Below, piece after piece: positions 33,913 through 42,579 of a stretch of DNA of 64,000 nt (position 1 is its first letter; every line of letters starts with the position of its first letter). The DNA is from Caldicellulosiruptor hydrothermalis 108 (GTDB taxonomy: Bacteria > Bacillota > Thermoanaerobacteria > Caldicellulosiruptorales > Caldicellulosiruptoraceae). The stretch is from NCBI RefSeq assembly GCF_000166355.1, contig NC_014652.1, forward strand, positions 2,706,677-2,770,676, read 5' to 3'. Position numbers and translations under genes: made by a program. Under the pieces are notes generated by a model. It saw nothing but the letters and a program-made list of their open reading frames with translations, was not told the DNA's origin and searched no databases.

Positions 33913-34920
33913 TTAAACCATATAATTGTCGCAGTATACTTTAAGTGCATTTCTTACCCTTGAGATTATATTTTCTCTGATGTGCTGCGGCTGTGTTACA
34001 ACAACGCTTTTACCCAAATACAGTATCCTTGAGATTATCTCTGCCTCTTCAAATTCATAATAGTAAATCCTAATCTCATGCTTGTTTTTTTCTTTCAAAT
34101 AACGCGCACTTTTTTCAAATGAAGAAAACATGCAAAAAGCCTTCTCTAAGGCATTTTTTGTATTCATGACCTCAATTATTATGGGCTGTTTTGCTTTTGC
34201 GTTTTTTAAATACAGCTCATACTCTTTCAAAACCTGTTCCCTGTCAAAATTTCCCTCTTCATATGTCATATTCTCAATGCCTTGAATAATACACTTTGCA
34301 AAGGTTTTATGCTCAAGAGAGTAAAAGATGATATAGAACATGTCGTCCTTAAGCGAGTACTGAATCTTTACAGGAATGCCAACAACATTTTTGAAAACCT
34401 GTCCCTGTCGTGCTATGTATGTATATCGCAAAAGCCTCTTTTCAAGTATGCTTCTTAATACCATTTTCAGTTTTGGTGCTATATTCTTTATATCCTCTCT
34501 TCCCAAAATCTTTGAATAGTTCTTTGGAACAATTAAACTCATGTCAATTGGCGGAACATAAGCAGTTTTCAGTTTCTTTATCTTCTCAATGGTGCTGCTA
34601 TCCAAAAAAAGCTCTGCGTACCTGCTTGACATAATAAGCTTTAGCCACATTATTTCCAAGTTTGTAACATATGGCTCAATCTTCGTATCTATCCTGAGCC
34701 TGTAGGTTTTGCTGTCATGACGTTTTAGCACATAGATATTTTTCTGGTATGAACCATTTCTGGCAAACACCCTGTCTTCAATCACTGGAAAGTTGCAGTT
34801 GTACTTTGTTAGAACATCATAAATCTCTTTCTGGGAAATTGTACCTTTTTCGTAGGCTCTGTTTATAATCTCCTCTAAGGCCTTGTAAAACGTGCTTTTT
34901 GCCTCAAGAAAAATCTCCAT
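33913..34920 (-). CDS. WYL-domain-like protein, second of a pair
   Basis: 335 residues. A short N-terminal helical part (ALEEIINRAYEKGTISQKEI) is followed near 160-235 by a WYL-like Sm-fold (LEKRLLRYTYIARQGQVFKN, then GIPVKIQYSLKDDMFYIIFY). The C-terminal part ends in a WCX-like segment. WYL proteins are usually transcription regulators sensing nucleic acids or small ligands and are often tied to CRISPR or phage defence. It overlaps the upstream WYL gene by 17 bp. Confidence 0.65.
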   Translation of the reverse strand: MEIFLEAKSTFYKALEEIINRAYEKGTISQKEIYDVLTKYNCNFPVIEDRVFARNGSYQKNIYVLKRHDSKTYRLRIDTKIEPYVTNLEIMWLKLIMSSRYAELFLDSSTIEKIKKLKTAYVPPIDMSLIVPKNYSKILGREDIKNIAPKLKMVLRSILEKRLLRYTYIARQGQVFKNVVGIPVKIQYSLKDDMFYIIFYSLEHKTFAKCIIQGIENMTYEEGNFDREQVLKEYELYLKNAKAKQPIIIEVMNTKNALEKAFCMFSSFEKSARYLKEKNKHEIRIYYYEFEEAEIISRILYLGKSVVVTQPQHIRENIISRVRNALKVYCDNYMV

Positions 34921-36217
34921 AGTTTTTCAGAATCTCCTTCCATTCGTTTATCATCTCTTCTTTAAGTTCTCTGCCAGCTTCTGTATCATCAAGGACAACC
35001 GCTCTTTCGCCAAAGCTTCTCAGCCACCCTTTAAATTCTTTTATGTTGCTGATGTCATACTCCACCTCAAATGTTTTCTCATCGACATTGGCTATCCTTG
35101 CGTTTTTGAGCTCTCTTTTCACCCTTGCAAGCACAAAGTTGTATGGCGAATCCGATGGACATTTAAACTTAAGCCGAATCTTTTCAAATCCTTTTTTTCC
35201 GGTCGGCACAGATACAAAAAAGCACTTTTCAAGCCGCCTTGCAAGAGGCAAGATTTGCTGCGGGTCAAAACCCTCCTGCAAAATCTCTATTTTCTCTGTG
35301 CGCCACACTGGCAGGGCTGATAAACCTTCTCCCCTCAATACCACAAAATACCATCTGCCAAGTTTTACATCGTAAACAATTCGCACAGGTGTGCAGACAA
35401 ACTCTACGCTCTGTCTTTTCTTTCGTGGATAGTACCAAACTTTTATCTTTTTGTTATTGGATGCTGCCTCTAAAAACTTCCATACAAGCTCCTCTTCAAG
35501 GATGTAGTGGTGCGGAATGTATGTGAACCAGAACATACTGTTTGCATCTTTTAAAAACTCTTCTTCACCAAGTTCTAAAAGGTATTTTTCCAAACTCTCT
35601 TTAAGATACCAGCCCGGGACGTTAGGCACATTTGAGTTTATGAAAAACAAAACAGATATGTAAATGTCTTTTATCTCATCTGTTGAAAAATCTTTAAAAA
35701 CATCTCTTGCTCGGGAACATAGCATATATACCTTTTCATTCTTTAAATACCTCACAATCCCAAGGTTTTGAAGTTGTCTTAACACTCTTTTAAGGCTGGA
35801 CTCTAAGTCGGTATCAGCAACATCCCGGTCAAGCACCTGTGAAATTCTGTCCAGTATCTGAGCTGCAGCTGCTTTTTTGTTTTCGGATGAATTTAATACT
35901 TGTAGAATCATAAAAAACAGGGTTGTTTGCAGGGCGGTTGATGTTTTTGAAAAATATATGTTTATGAGCGGATTTTCCACATCTCTGAAAAAGTCTTCTA
36001 CAATGCATGGCAGGGATTTTTTCCCTTCTCTTTCTGCTGAAAAATACTGGTCTTCACCTAAGAATATTCTCATTCTTCTAAGTTCATCGTCAAATGTCCT
36101 TTTTGCGATGTTAAAGTTCTCAGCATCTTCTCTTGAATAGCATCCATACAGATATACAATCCTCGAAAAGTTTCTGAGCTTGTTAAAATCATTCACAAAC
36201 GGATTGAACCCTGGCAT
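34904..36217 (-). CDS. WYL-domain regulator, first of a pair
   Basis: 437 residues. An N-terminal winged-helix-like part (GCYSREDAENFNIAKRTFDD) is followed by a helical linker, a WYL region near 253-310 (NNKKIKVWYYPRKKRQ, VCTPVRIVYDVKLGRWYFVV) and a WCX end (FKGWLRSFGERAVVL near 395-409). The target is unknown. A terminator for the neighbouring receptor gene lies upstream (36297). Confidence 0.75.
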   Translation of the reverse strand: MPGFNPFVNDFNKLRNFSRIVYLYGCYSREDAENFNIAKRTFDDELRRMRIFLGEDQYFSAEREGKKSLPCIVEDFFRDVENPLINIYFSKTSTALQTTLFFMILQVLNSSENKKAAAAQILDRISQVLDRDVADTDLESSLKRVLRQLQNLGIVRYLKNEKVYMLCSRARDVFKDFSTDEIKDIYISVLFFINSNVPNVPGWYLKESLEKYLLELGEEEFLKDANSMFWFTYIPHHYILEEELVWKFLEAASNNKKIKVWYYPRKKRQSVEFVCTPVRIVYDVKLGRWYFVVLRGEGLSALPVWRTEKIEILQEGFDPQQILPLARRLEKCFFVSVPTGKKGFEKIRLKFKCPSDSPYNFVLARVKRELKNARIANVDEKTFEVEYDISNIKEFKGWLRSFGERAVVLDDTEAGRELKEEMINEWKEILKNYGDFS

Positions 36218-36296
36218 TTTATTTACACCTTCTTATAACCTTGATTTTTGTAGTCTTAAGAAAAAATCTGCACTATAATTACATTATAACAAAAAA

Positions 36297-36322
36297 GCAC
36301 AGACAGTACAGACTGCCTGCGC
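36297..36322 (-). terminator. Terminator after the chemoreceptor gene
   Basis: Minus-strand stem GCGCAGGCAGTC / CTGTCTGTGC with a TGTA loop, followed by TTTTTTG. It insulates the WYL genes from the 36427 gene; TATAAT follows at 36283-36288 (minus strand) as a possible -10 for the WYL operon. Confidence 0.75.
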
Positions 36323-36426
36323 TCGCTTTTTTCACAAACTCTTTTAACACTTCAGCGTACAAAAAGTGCAAATAAAGTAGCTATATACCCAACCAGAATT
36401 TGAAACAAAAGTATAGTATAATATCT

Positions 36427-38433
36427 CTAATTATTCTCTGAACCCATAGAAATTGAAGCAAGCTTTACAATACCTTCATGGACATCTGAAAACTGGTCAA
36501 TAAGCTTGTCAACAGCCTTTTTTTGATTTTGAAAGATGTCTCTTGTTGACATAAGCGTTTTAAAGTACTGTGAAACTGTCTGTGTCTGGCTTTTGAGCAC
36601 ATTGTTTATGGTAAAAATCTTTTCCTGCTGGCTGGCTACCTTATCCATAATATTTTCTATCCTTGTCTTTATCTGCTGATTTGTCATCTCTATTCTTGAC
36701 AGCGATTCTGATGAGCGTTTTGCAACCTCAGCACCTGCTTCTACAATGCTAAGAGCATTTTCAAGTTTGCGGCTTGTCTGGTCAAATGCTGAAAGCCCTG
36801 CCTCAATGGCATTAAGAACCGACTTTGCAAGGGCGTTTGCTGACTGCGATAGCCTTGAAATCTCTGACGCTATTACCTCAAAAGTTGGAATGTTTCTTTT
36901 TGCTGCTTCAATTGATGCATTCAGTGCAATTATCTTTATCCTCTCTGCAAGGCTGGAAATGCTCTGCGACATTCTTGCAATACCCTTAAAATCCTTTATT
37001 GCTTTTTCTAAGTCCATTGCTACTTGGTTGATAGCTGAATTTGCAGTGTACATGTGATTAATCAGCATCTTTATAGACTCTTGTTCTTTTGATGTGGTGG
37101 TGTAGATTGTTGAAACCTCGTTTTGTACCATCTTGAAGATGTCAAACATCTTTTGAATCTGATTCTCAAGCTCGGAAACCATCTGCGTAGTTTGCTCAAA
37201 TGCCATTTTTTGGTTTTCAGCCAAAGCTATAATCTCTTTTATCTGCTCGCTTGTTATTTTACTTGTCTTTGCAGAATCTGAAGCTATTCTGTTGAGTCTA
37301 TCAATGTATTGCTGTGTTGTGCTAAGAGTCTGTTCAATGTTTGTGGCATAACTGTTAACGTTTTTGACCATTCGTATAAATTCATGTGTCAAGAGTGAAA
37401 TCTCGTCATTTGCGCTACCATCCACCTTTATCTGGATGTCAAAGCTTCCTGATGCAACCTTCTTTGCACTTTCTGCAAGTTTAATAATAGGTCTTGTTAT
37501 TCTGTTTGACACAAATAGGCTCACAATCACCACAAGTATGAGTGTTGCAATGAAAAGTAGAATAGAAAATCTCATGGATGCTCTAATAAAAGAAGAAACT
37601 ATACCATTTTTGCTAACCAGTGCTAATACTCCTGCTACATCAATCTTTTCACTTCTTCTGATGGGAAGAAGAATATAATGATAGTTGCCTTTTGGTGTGC
37701 TTGCTGCAATGTATTCGTATTGGCCAGAAAGTATCATTTGCAAGTTGTGACTATCTATCAGCTTTTCGATATTCGAAGAAGAGATTGTTCTGCTTAAATC
37801 TGACGAAAATACTACAATGTCCATTTTGGTAAGCTGCGTGAGATTTTCAACAAACTTTTTGTCAAGCTTATAGCCAACAATAATTGTGCCTATCACCCTC
37901 ATGTTGTTTGCAGACATTTGAGTTACTATATCTGATACAGATTTTACATACACTGTGCCATTTTCGCTTTGCACAGACGTGTATTTTAGCCGTGCAAGCC
38001 CACATCTGACTAAGTAATCGTCTTTCAGGTTATCTCCAAATTTTGAAAGAACATCGCTTCGACCTATTAAAATGCCCTTGTCGTCTGTCACAACAATTTG
38101 GTGTATTGACAGCTCGCTTGCAAGCGGTGAAATTATTTGAACAACCTTAAGATGGTCTTTTTTTGCAACAGCTTCTCTGAGCTGTGGATTACTTGATATC
38201 AGTATGCTATAGTCAAGTGAAAGCTTGCAAAGCCTTTCTATCTCCTGCAAGGCTACATTTTTTGCGCTCTCTAATCTTGTTTTTATCTCTTTTTCTGCAT
38301 CTTTCTGGATAAGAGAGAAGGAGAATATGAGAAATATTGCAATGGGTATGAGCGAGATTAAAACAAACCAGGACATTATTCGTGTCTTTAATGAACCTGA
38401 TAGTTTTTTGGTAGCTACTTTGATCACATTCAT
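36427..38433 (-). CDS. Methyl-accepting chemotaxis protein-like receptor
   Basis: 668 residues. TM1 near 17-39, a Cache-type sensor (about 45-275), TM2 near 283-305, HAMP near 306-360, then a signalling coiled coil. The hairpin tip region (LAERIKIIALNASIEAAKRN near 495-514) keeps ALNASIEAA but then reads NIPTFEVIASEISRLSQ where GEAGKGFAVVAEEIRKLA is usual. Probably a divergent receptor, perhaps not linked to the standard CheA/CheW array. Monocistronic. Confidence 0.88.
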   Translation of the reverse strand: MNVIKVATKKLSGSLKTRIMSWFVLISLIPIAIFLIFSFSLIQKDAEKEIKTRLESAKNVALQEIERLCKLSLDYSILISSNPQLREAVAKKDHLKVVQIISPLASELSIHQIVVTDDKGILIGRSDVLSKFGDNLKDDYLVRCGLARLKYTSVQSENGTVYVKSVSDIVTQMSANNMRVIGTIIVGYKLDKKFVENLTQLTKMDIVVFSSDLSRTISSSNIEKLIDSHNLQMILSGQYEYIAASTPKGNYHYILLPIRRSEKIDVAGVLALVSKNGIVSSFIRASMRFSILLFIATLILVVIVSLFVSNRITRPIIKLAESAKKVASGSFDIQIKVDGSANDEISLLTHEFIRMVKNVNSYATNIEQTLSTTQQYIDRLNRIASDSAKTSKITSEQIKEIIALAENQKMAFEQTTQMVSELENQIQKMFDIFKMVQNEVSTIYTTTSKEQESIKMLINHMYTANSAINQVAMDLEKAIKDFKGIARMSQSISSLAERIKIIALNASIEAAKRNIPTFEVIASEISRLSQSANALAKSVLNAIEAGLSAFDQTSRKLENALSIVEAGAEVAKRSSESLSRIEMTNQQIKTRIENIMDKVASQQEKIFTINNVLKSQTQTVSQYFKTLMSTRDIFQNQKKAVDKLIDQFSDVHEGIVKLASISMGSENN

Positions 38434-38596
38434 TTCTGCCTCAGCTCCTTCTTTGGTTTTTCCAGTATGAATTTTACTTCTTTTTTGTTAAAGAGTTGTT
38501 TTGAACGCGTTAAATTATTGTTAAAACAATCATTTTGTATCGAGATGATATTCTTCTTGAAATATGGTATTATTAAGCTGTAGTAAATCTTTTTAA

Positions 38597-39619
38597 TTGG
38601 GTGATTTTATAAAGATGTTTGCTAAAAGATGCTATTTATTTAGATGTTGTGTACTATTGTTAATAGCACTATTTATTGTATACATCAGTATACATCCGGC
38701 AGGCAACAATGCTGTCATTGCCGCAAGCCAGCAAAAAAGAAATGTGTACATGTTTTGTTCAAAGTCATATTTTGATAAGGTTTATCTTGGTGCCGAAATA
38801 CAAACATTTAAGAGCCCTTTTGATTTTCCATTCTACGTATCAAAAAATCCTTCAGATTTTTTCATTGCTGGATTTGAAAATGATAGGCTGGTGTTTTACT
38901 ATACAAATTCAAAGTTATTTGCTGGGTTTAGCAACATAAAGATTGGCTCGACGGTTGAAAACGTTAAAAAATCGAAGCTTTCTTTTATGGATAGATTTGT
39001 AATAATCAGAGGAAATTCAACGTATACCTATGACGATGGCAATTTAAGGCTCAATTACGACGTTGCAGTTGTAAAAAACTCATACTACGTTTTCCTGTTC
39101 TATGACAGAATTGCCAAGCCAAATGTGGTTTGTGGCATTTTTATGGTGAAAAAGAGTCTCTGGGATGAGTTTTTGTTAAGTGAGCACCCCATTTCTTCAA
39201 AAAAGGATGCTATGCAAAGTCTTCTTTTATCTTTTGAAAAGATACACCTGCTTCATCTAAATTCAATAAGATCTTACCTGCAAAAGCCATACTTTATTTT
39301 TTCTGATAGTCTTTCTAAACTTGCGAGAATGCATTCACAAAGCATGGCAAAATATAATTATTTCTCACACACAGATATTTCTGAAAAAACTCCTTCAGAT
39401 AGATTCAAAGATGCCGGGATTTTGTTCAGAAAACTTGGTGAGAACATTATAATGGGGACAAAGCTGCTACCATTTTTTGCAAACCATTTTCTTTTGAACT
39501 CAAAAGGGCATCGCCAAAACATTGAAGAAAGTTTTGAGATTGTTGGAGTTGGATGCGCTGTGGACCCGAACTATGAAAATGTGTACTATACACAAGATTT
39601 TGCTGTTCTATTGAGGTAA
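38597..39619 (+). CDS. CAP/SCP-domain protein (YkwD-like)
   Basis: 340 residues. An N-terminal membrane anchor or signal (about 17-40, LLIALFIVYISIH) is followed by a CAP-associated domain and a C-terminal CAP domain: LARMHSQSMAKYNYFSHTD near 236-254, SDRFKDAGILFRKLGENI near 261-278, HRQNIEESFEIVGVGC near 302-317. Likely outside the membrane; many such proteins appear in spore formers. The start at 38597 is TTG or similar; the ATG at 38614 (out of frame) is not used, and MFAKRCYLF in frame is an alternative. Confidence 0.85.
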   Translation: MGDFIKMFAKRCYLFRCCVLLLIALFIVYISIHPAGNNAVIAASQQKRNVYMFCSKSYFDKVYLGAEIQTFKSPFDFPFYVSKNPSDFFIAGFENDRLVFYYTNSKLFAGFSNIKIGSTVENVKKSKLSFMDRFVIIRGNSTYTYDDGNLRLNYDVAVVKNSYYVFLFYDRIAKPNVVCGIFMVKKSLWDEFLLSEHPISSKKDAMQSLLLSFEKIHLLHLNSIRSYLQKPYFIFSDSLSKLARMHSQSMAKYNYFSHTDISEKTPSDRFKDAGILFRKLGENIIMGTKLLPFFANHFLLNSKGHRQNIEESFEIVGVGCAVDPNYENVYYTQDFAVLLR

Positions 39620-39651
39620 AATATGCTACTTTGGTTTACGTTACAAAAGTA

Positions 39652-39689
39652 AAAGGGGCTGTCCAAACTAGTAATTGGATAGCCCCTTT
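39652..39689 (+). terminator. Terminator after the CAP gene
   Basis: Stem AAGGGGCTGTCC / GGATAGCCCCTT followed by TCTTAC. The 39690-39802 stretch shows nothing else but a second partial copy of the stem (AGACAGCCTCTTT). Confidence 0.7.
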
Positions 39690-39802
39690 CTTACAATATA
39701 TGGTTTTTGATTTACTAAGTCTCACCTATATATTGCGAAATAAAAATTTTAAATTTTTTTAGACAGCCTCTTTAGATTTTATGAACGTTGAAAGAATTTT
39801 AT

Positions 39803-40001
39803 TTATTGATTTACTGTCCTTTGGAGTTTTTCTATTTTGTCAGTCTCAAGCTCTAAAAATTCTGTAATTCTTCGAATACTAAAACATTTCTGAATTAGTT
39901 TATTTTACCATCTCCTCTTTCTCTATTCTTCCAAGAAGCTCATCTATTTCCCCTTGCACCTCTTCCATCATCTGCGGTCTTATTATCTTCAGTAGCCACA
40001 T
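39803..40001 (-). pseudogene. C-terminal remnant of a Rpn-family nuclease gene
   Basis: An ATG at 39999-40001 opens WLLKIIRPQMMEEVQGEIDE and the frame stops at 39900. Removing one T near 39902 continues it as KLIQKCFSIRRITEFLELET with a stop at 39803. This matches the C-terminal part of the intact Rpn-type protein at 46186 (WANNVIRPRLLEE, then KLIRRGFSDQQIAELIEIE), with the middle shortened. A dead relic between a fumarase gene and the CAP gene. Confidence 0.6.
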
Positions 40002-40011
40002 CCCAAATACC

Positions 40012-40848
40012 TTATATCTCTATCTTCACATGTCTTGCAACATGACAGCATATATTCACTGCAACTGGAAGCCCTGCAATGTGAGTGGGAAACTCTTCAA
40101 TGAAGACATCCAACGCGGTTGTTTTGCCACCAAACCCTTCAGGGCCTATCCCAAGAGAGTTTATTTTTTCAAGCAGCCTTTCTTCAAGCTCTGCTATATA
40201 TTTTCTGGGATGCCTTTGCCCTACTTTTCTCAAAAGCGCCTTTTTAGATAAAAGTGCAGCAAGTTCAAATGTCCCTCCAATGCCCACTCCCACCAAAATT
40301 GGCGGGCATGGGTCAGACCCGGCTTTTTTGACTGTCTCAACAACAAATTTTTCAATTCCTTCTATACCGTCTGCCGGCGTGAGCATGCAAATCGTGCTTT
40401 TATTTTCACTCCCAAACCCCTTAGGCATAAAATGAATTGTGATTTTATCACCTTTTGCCATATCAATGTGAATTATAGCAGGTGTGTTGTCAAGGGTATT
40501 TTCCCTTTCAATCGGGCTTTTTACCATAGACTTTCGAAGGTAAAAGTCTGTGTATGCTCTTGAGACTGCTCTGTTTATTGCATCTTTCAAAGAACCCTCA
40601 ATAAACACATCTTCACCAATCTCCACAAAAAACACTGCAGCACCTGTGTCCTGGCAAACAGGTCGCATCTTTTGCTGTGCAAGGTCAATGTTTTTTATAA
40701 GATTTTCCAAAGTATATTTAGCAATTCCTTCTTCTGAGGCATAAGCCTTGTGCAGGCTATCTTTAACATCGTCTGGCAAGATGCATACCGCCTGGTTTAT
40801 GGCTTCATATACCTTTTGTTCGATGATTTCTGCTGGCACAATTCTCAT
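40012..40848 (-). CDS. fumA: Class I fumarate hydratase, alpha subunit
   Basis: 278 residues, usual length for a separate alpha subunit. RPVCQDTGAAVFFVEIG near 58-74, PKGFGSENKSTICML near 140-154 and DPCPPILVGVGIGGT near 177-191, then NICCHVARH near the end, supply iron-sulfur cysteines typical of oxygen-sensitive fumarase. The beta subunit normally follows directly; here a Rpn relic does. A tartrate dehydratase alpha subunit is a less likely alternative. Confidence 0.85.
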   Translation of the reverse strand: MRIVPAEIIEQKVYEAINQAVCILPDDVKDSLHKAYASEEGIAKYTLENLIKNIDLAQQKMRPVCQDTGAAVFFVEIGEDVFIEGSLKDAINRAVSRAYTDFYLRKSMVKSPIERENTLDNTPAIIHIDMAKGDKITIHFMPKGFGSENKSTICMLTPADGIEGIEKFVVETVKKAGSDPCPPILVGVGIGGTFELAALLSKKALLRKVGQRHPRKYIAELEERLLEKINSLGIGPEGFGGKTTALDVFIEEFPTHIAGLPVAVNICCHVARHVKIEI

Positions 40849-40889
40849 TTCTTTATATTTCTCCTTCTTTTGAGATTTAAAATGTAAAT

Positions 40890-41519
40890 TTATATCTTTA
40901 AGTACTGTCTCATGAGCATCACAATTATATTGTTCTCATACAAAAACTCTGCAAACATCGAGGTCTTTATGACCTTCTGGGCTGACTTGAAAATCTCTGC
41001 GTTTGGGAAAAAGTAGAGAATTGAAAAAGCTATGTAGATTATTATGAGCGCTACAGCCGCACCTGCCACAAATCCTAAAAACCCGTCCACCTGTCCCACA
41101 ACTGGCACCTTTCTCATAAATCCAATAGACATTTTTAGGCTTGAGATTACAATTTTAGTTCCCACAAATATCAAAATCATAGCAATAAAATTGGCAAGAA
41201 CAACTGCTGCAGCATCCTGCAAGGTTCTGTTGAGGGTTTCTTGCGCTTGTATTATTGCACCTTTAAAAAACTGAGGCACTGTTGGTAGAATATCGTCCTT
41301 TATCACAACCTTTTGTCTGACAAAACTGTAGATAGCCTCTTTAAGAGTCGGTGATTGAAGTATAAAGCCGCTTACAAACTTATATCCAAACACTGCAACA
41401 AACCACGAGATTATGTACGACCCTATATCAAATGCCATCCTAAGCACACCTTTTTTGTACCCAACCCAGCTGCCTATCAAAATTACCACAAGCACTACCA
41501 AGTCGGCTGTGTTTGGCAT
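40890..41519 (-). CDS. CvpA family membrane protein
   Basis: 209 residues from ATG at 41517-41519, with GGAAAGGTGG upstream; a longer start overlaps the previous gene. Four membrane spans: TADLVVLVVILIGSWVGYKK near 4-23, and VGQVDGFLGFVAGAAVALII near 160-179, the CvpA pattern. CvpA-type proteins affect envelope processes; the role is unclear. Probably co-transcribed with the DUF5711-like gene. Confidence 0.8.
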   Translation of the reverse strand: MPNTADLVVLVVILIGSWVGYKKGVLRMAFDIGSYIISWFVAVFGYKFVSGFILQSPTLKEAIYSFVRQKVVIKDDILPTVPQFFKGAIIQAQETLNRTLQDAAAVVLANFIAMILIFVGTKIVISSLKMSIGFMRKVPVVGQVDGFLGFVAGAAVALIIIYIAFSILYFFPNAEIFKSAQKVIKTSMFAEFLYENNIIVMLMRQYLKI

Positions 41520-41526
41520 ATTGATG

Positions 41527-42561
41527 TTACCACCTTTCCTTGTAACACTCAATTCTATCATTAAATATATAGTACAACTTGTCCTGGCTTAGAACAGCTT
41601 TTACAAATCCGAACGAAGGAACTTTGAGCTGTTTTAATCTGTTTAGGTTCAAAGAGTAAATCTCAACATCGTTGCCCTTTGTCACTGCTATCTTGTCGCT
41701 TGTAGCTACAGCCCAGTCAAATGGTGATAAGCTTTTGAACAAAAACCTGTTTGTGTAGCTGTTGTATGAAAGAATATCTTTTGACGAAACTAAAACTTCT
41801 GGATTTCCCACAGCAGGCTTTGGAGTACTGCTTGATCTAAAAGATTTTTTCTTTTTCTTGAGCTGCATGTCATATACACTGAGCGTTTTGCCGTCCCATA
41901 GAACAATGTAGTTCTGTATAACAAAAAGTTTTTTTGCATTTGAAAAGGTGGCGGGAAGTATTTTTGACATATAAACTCCTCTTTTGTCTATGTACGATAT
42001 AGCTAAATCCCCTGTTGAGATACTTTTAACTATGGCTACTACAAAATTCTTTCCAATGTCAAAGTCTATAACCTTCTCATTTAGCTTTGCAGAAAAAAGA
42101 ATGTTTTGCTTGCCATCATAGGCAATAAGATAGTTTTCCTTGCCGCTCAGAAGCACACAAACTTTGCCGCCTTTTACTTTAACATCTTTTATTGTTACAG
42201 GGTACATGATATCTTTTTGCTCAGATGCTGTTATTATGTGAAGATATTTTCCGCCTTCAACAAATGCCACTGCAACTTGCCCGTCAGAGTACCCTTTGTG
42301 GTTCTGGTACGCAACTTTTGTCCACTTTATTGTATCACCGGTCAAAACACCAATCTTGCCCCTGAAAATCACTGCAGCACCGTCTTTCAGCGGCAAGACA
42401 TCTTCATAGAATCTTATGTTTGGATATGTCTTTATATATTCAAATTTCATGAACATATAAGGGCTCAAAAACTCTATGCCAAAGAGGTTCAAGCTCAGCA
42501 CAATAGCAAAAATGAGCGCTGCTATAACAATTAACCTATATATAAATTTCAAAAGCTTCAT
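41527..42561 (-). CDS. DUF5711-like membrane-anchored beta-propeller protein
   Basis: 344 residues. An N-terminal span (about 7-29, IYRLIVIAALIFAIVLSLNL) is followed by repeated four-stranded units with phrases such as DGAAVIFRGKIGVL, GKVCVLLSGKENYLIAYDGK and NYIVLWDGKTLSVYD, consistent with a small propeller outside the cell. No catalytic motif. Placed between the PP2C phosphatase and CvpA genes. Confidence 0.6.
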   Translation of the reverse strand: MKLLKFIYRLIVIAALIFAIVLSLNLFGIEFLSPYMFMKFEYIKTYPNIRFYEDVLPLKDGAAVIFRGKIGVLTGDTIKWTKVAYQNHKGYSDGQVAVAFVEGGKYLHIITASEQKDIMYPVTIKDVKVKGGKVCVLLSGKENYLIAYDGKQNILFSAKLNEKVIDFDIGKNFVVAIVKSISTGDLAISYIDKRGVYMSKILPATFSNAKKLFVIQNYIVLWDGKTLSVYDMQLKKKKKSFRSSSTPKPAVGNPEVLVSSKDILSYNSYTNRFLFKSLSPFDWAVATSDKIAVTKGNDVEIYSLNLNRLKQLKVPSFGFVKAVLSQDKLYYIFNDRIECYKERW

Positions 42562-42579
42562 CCTGCTTTCCCACTCTTT

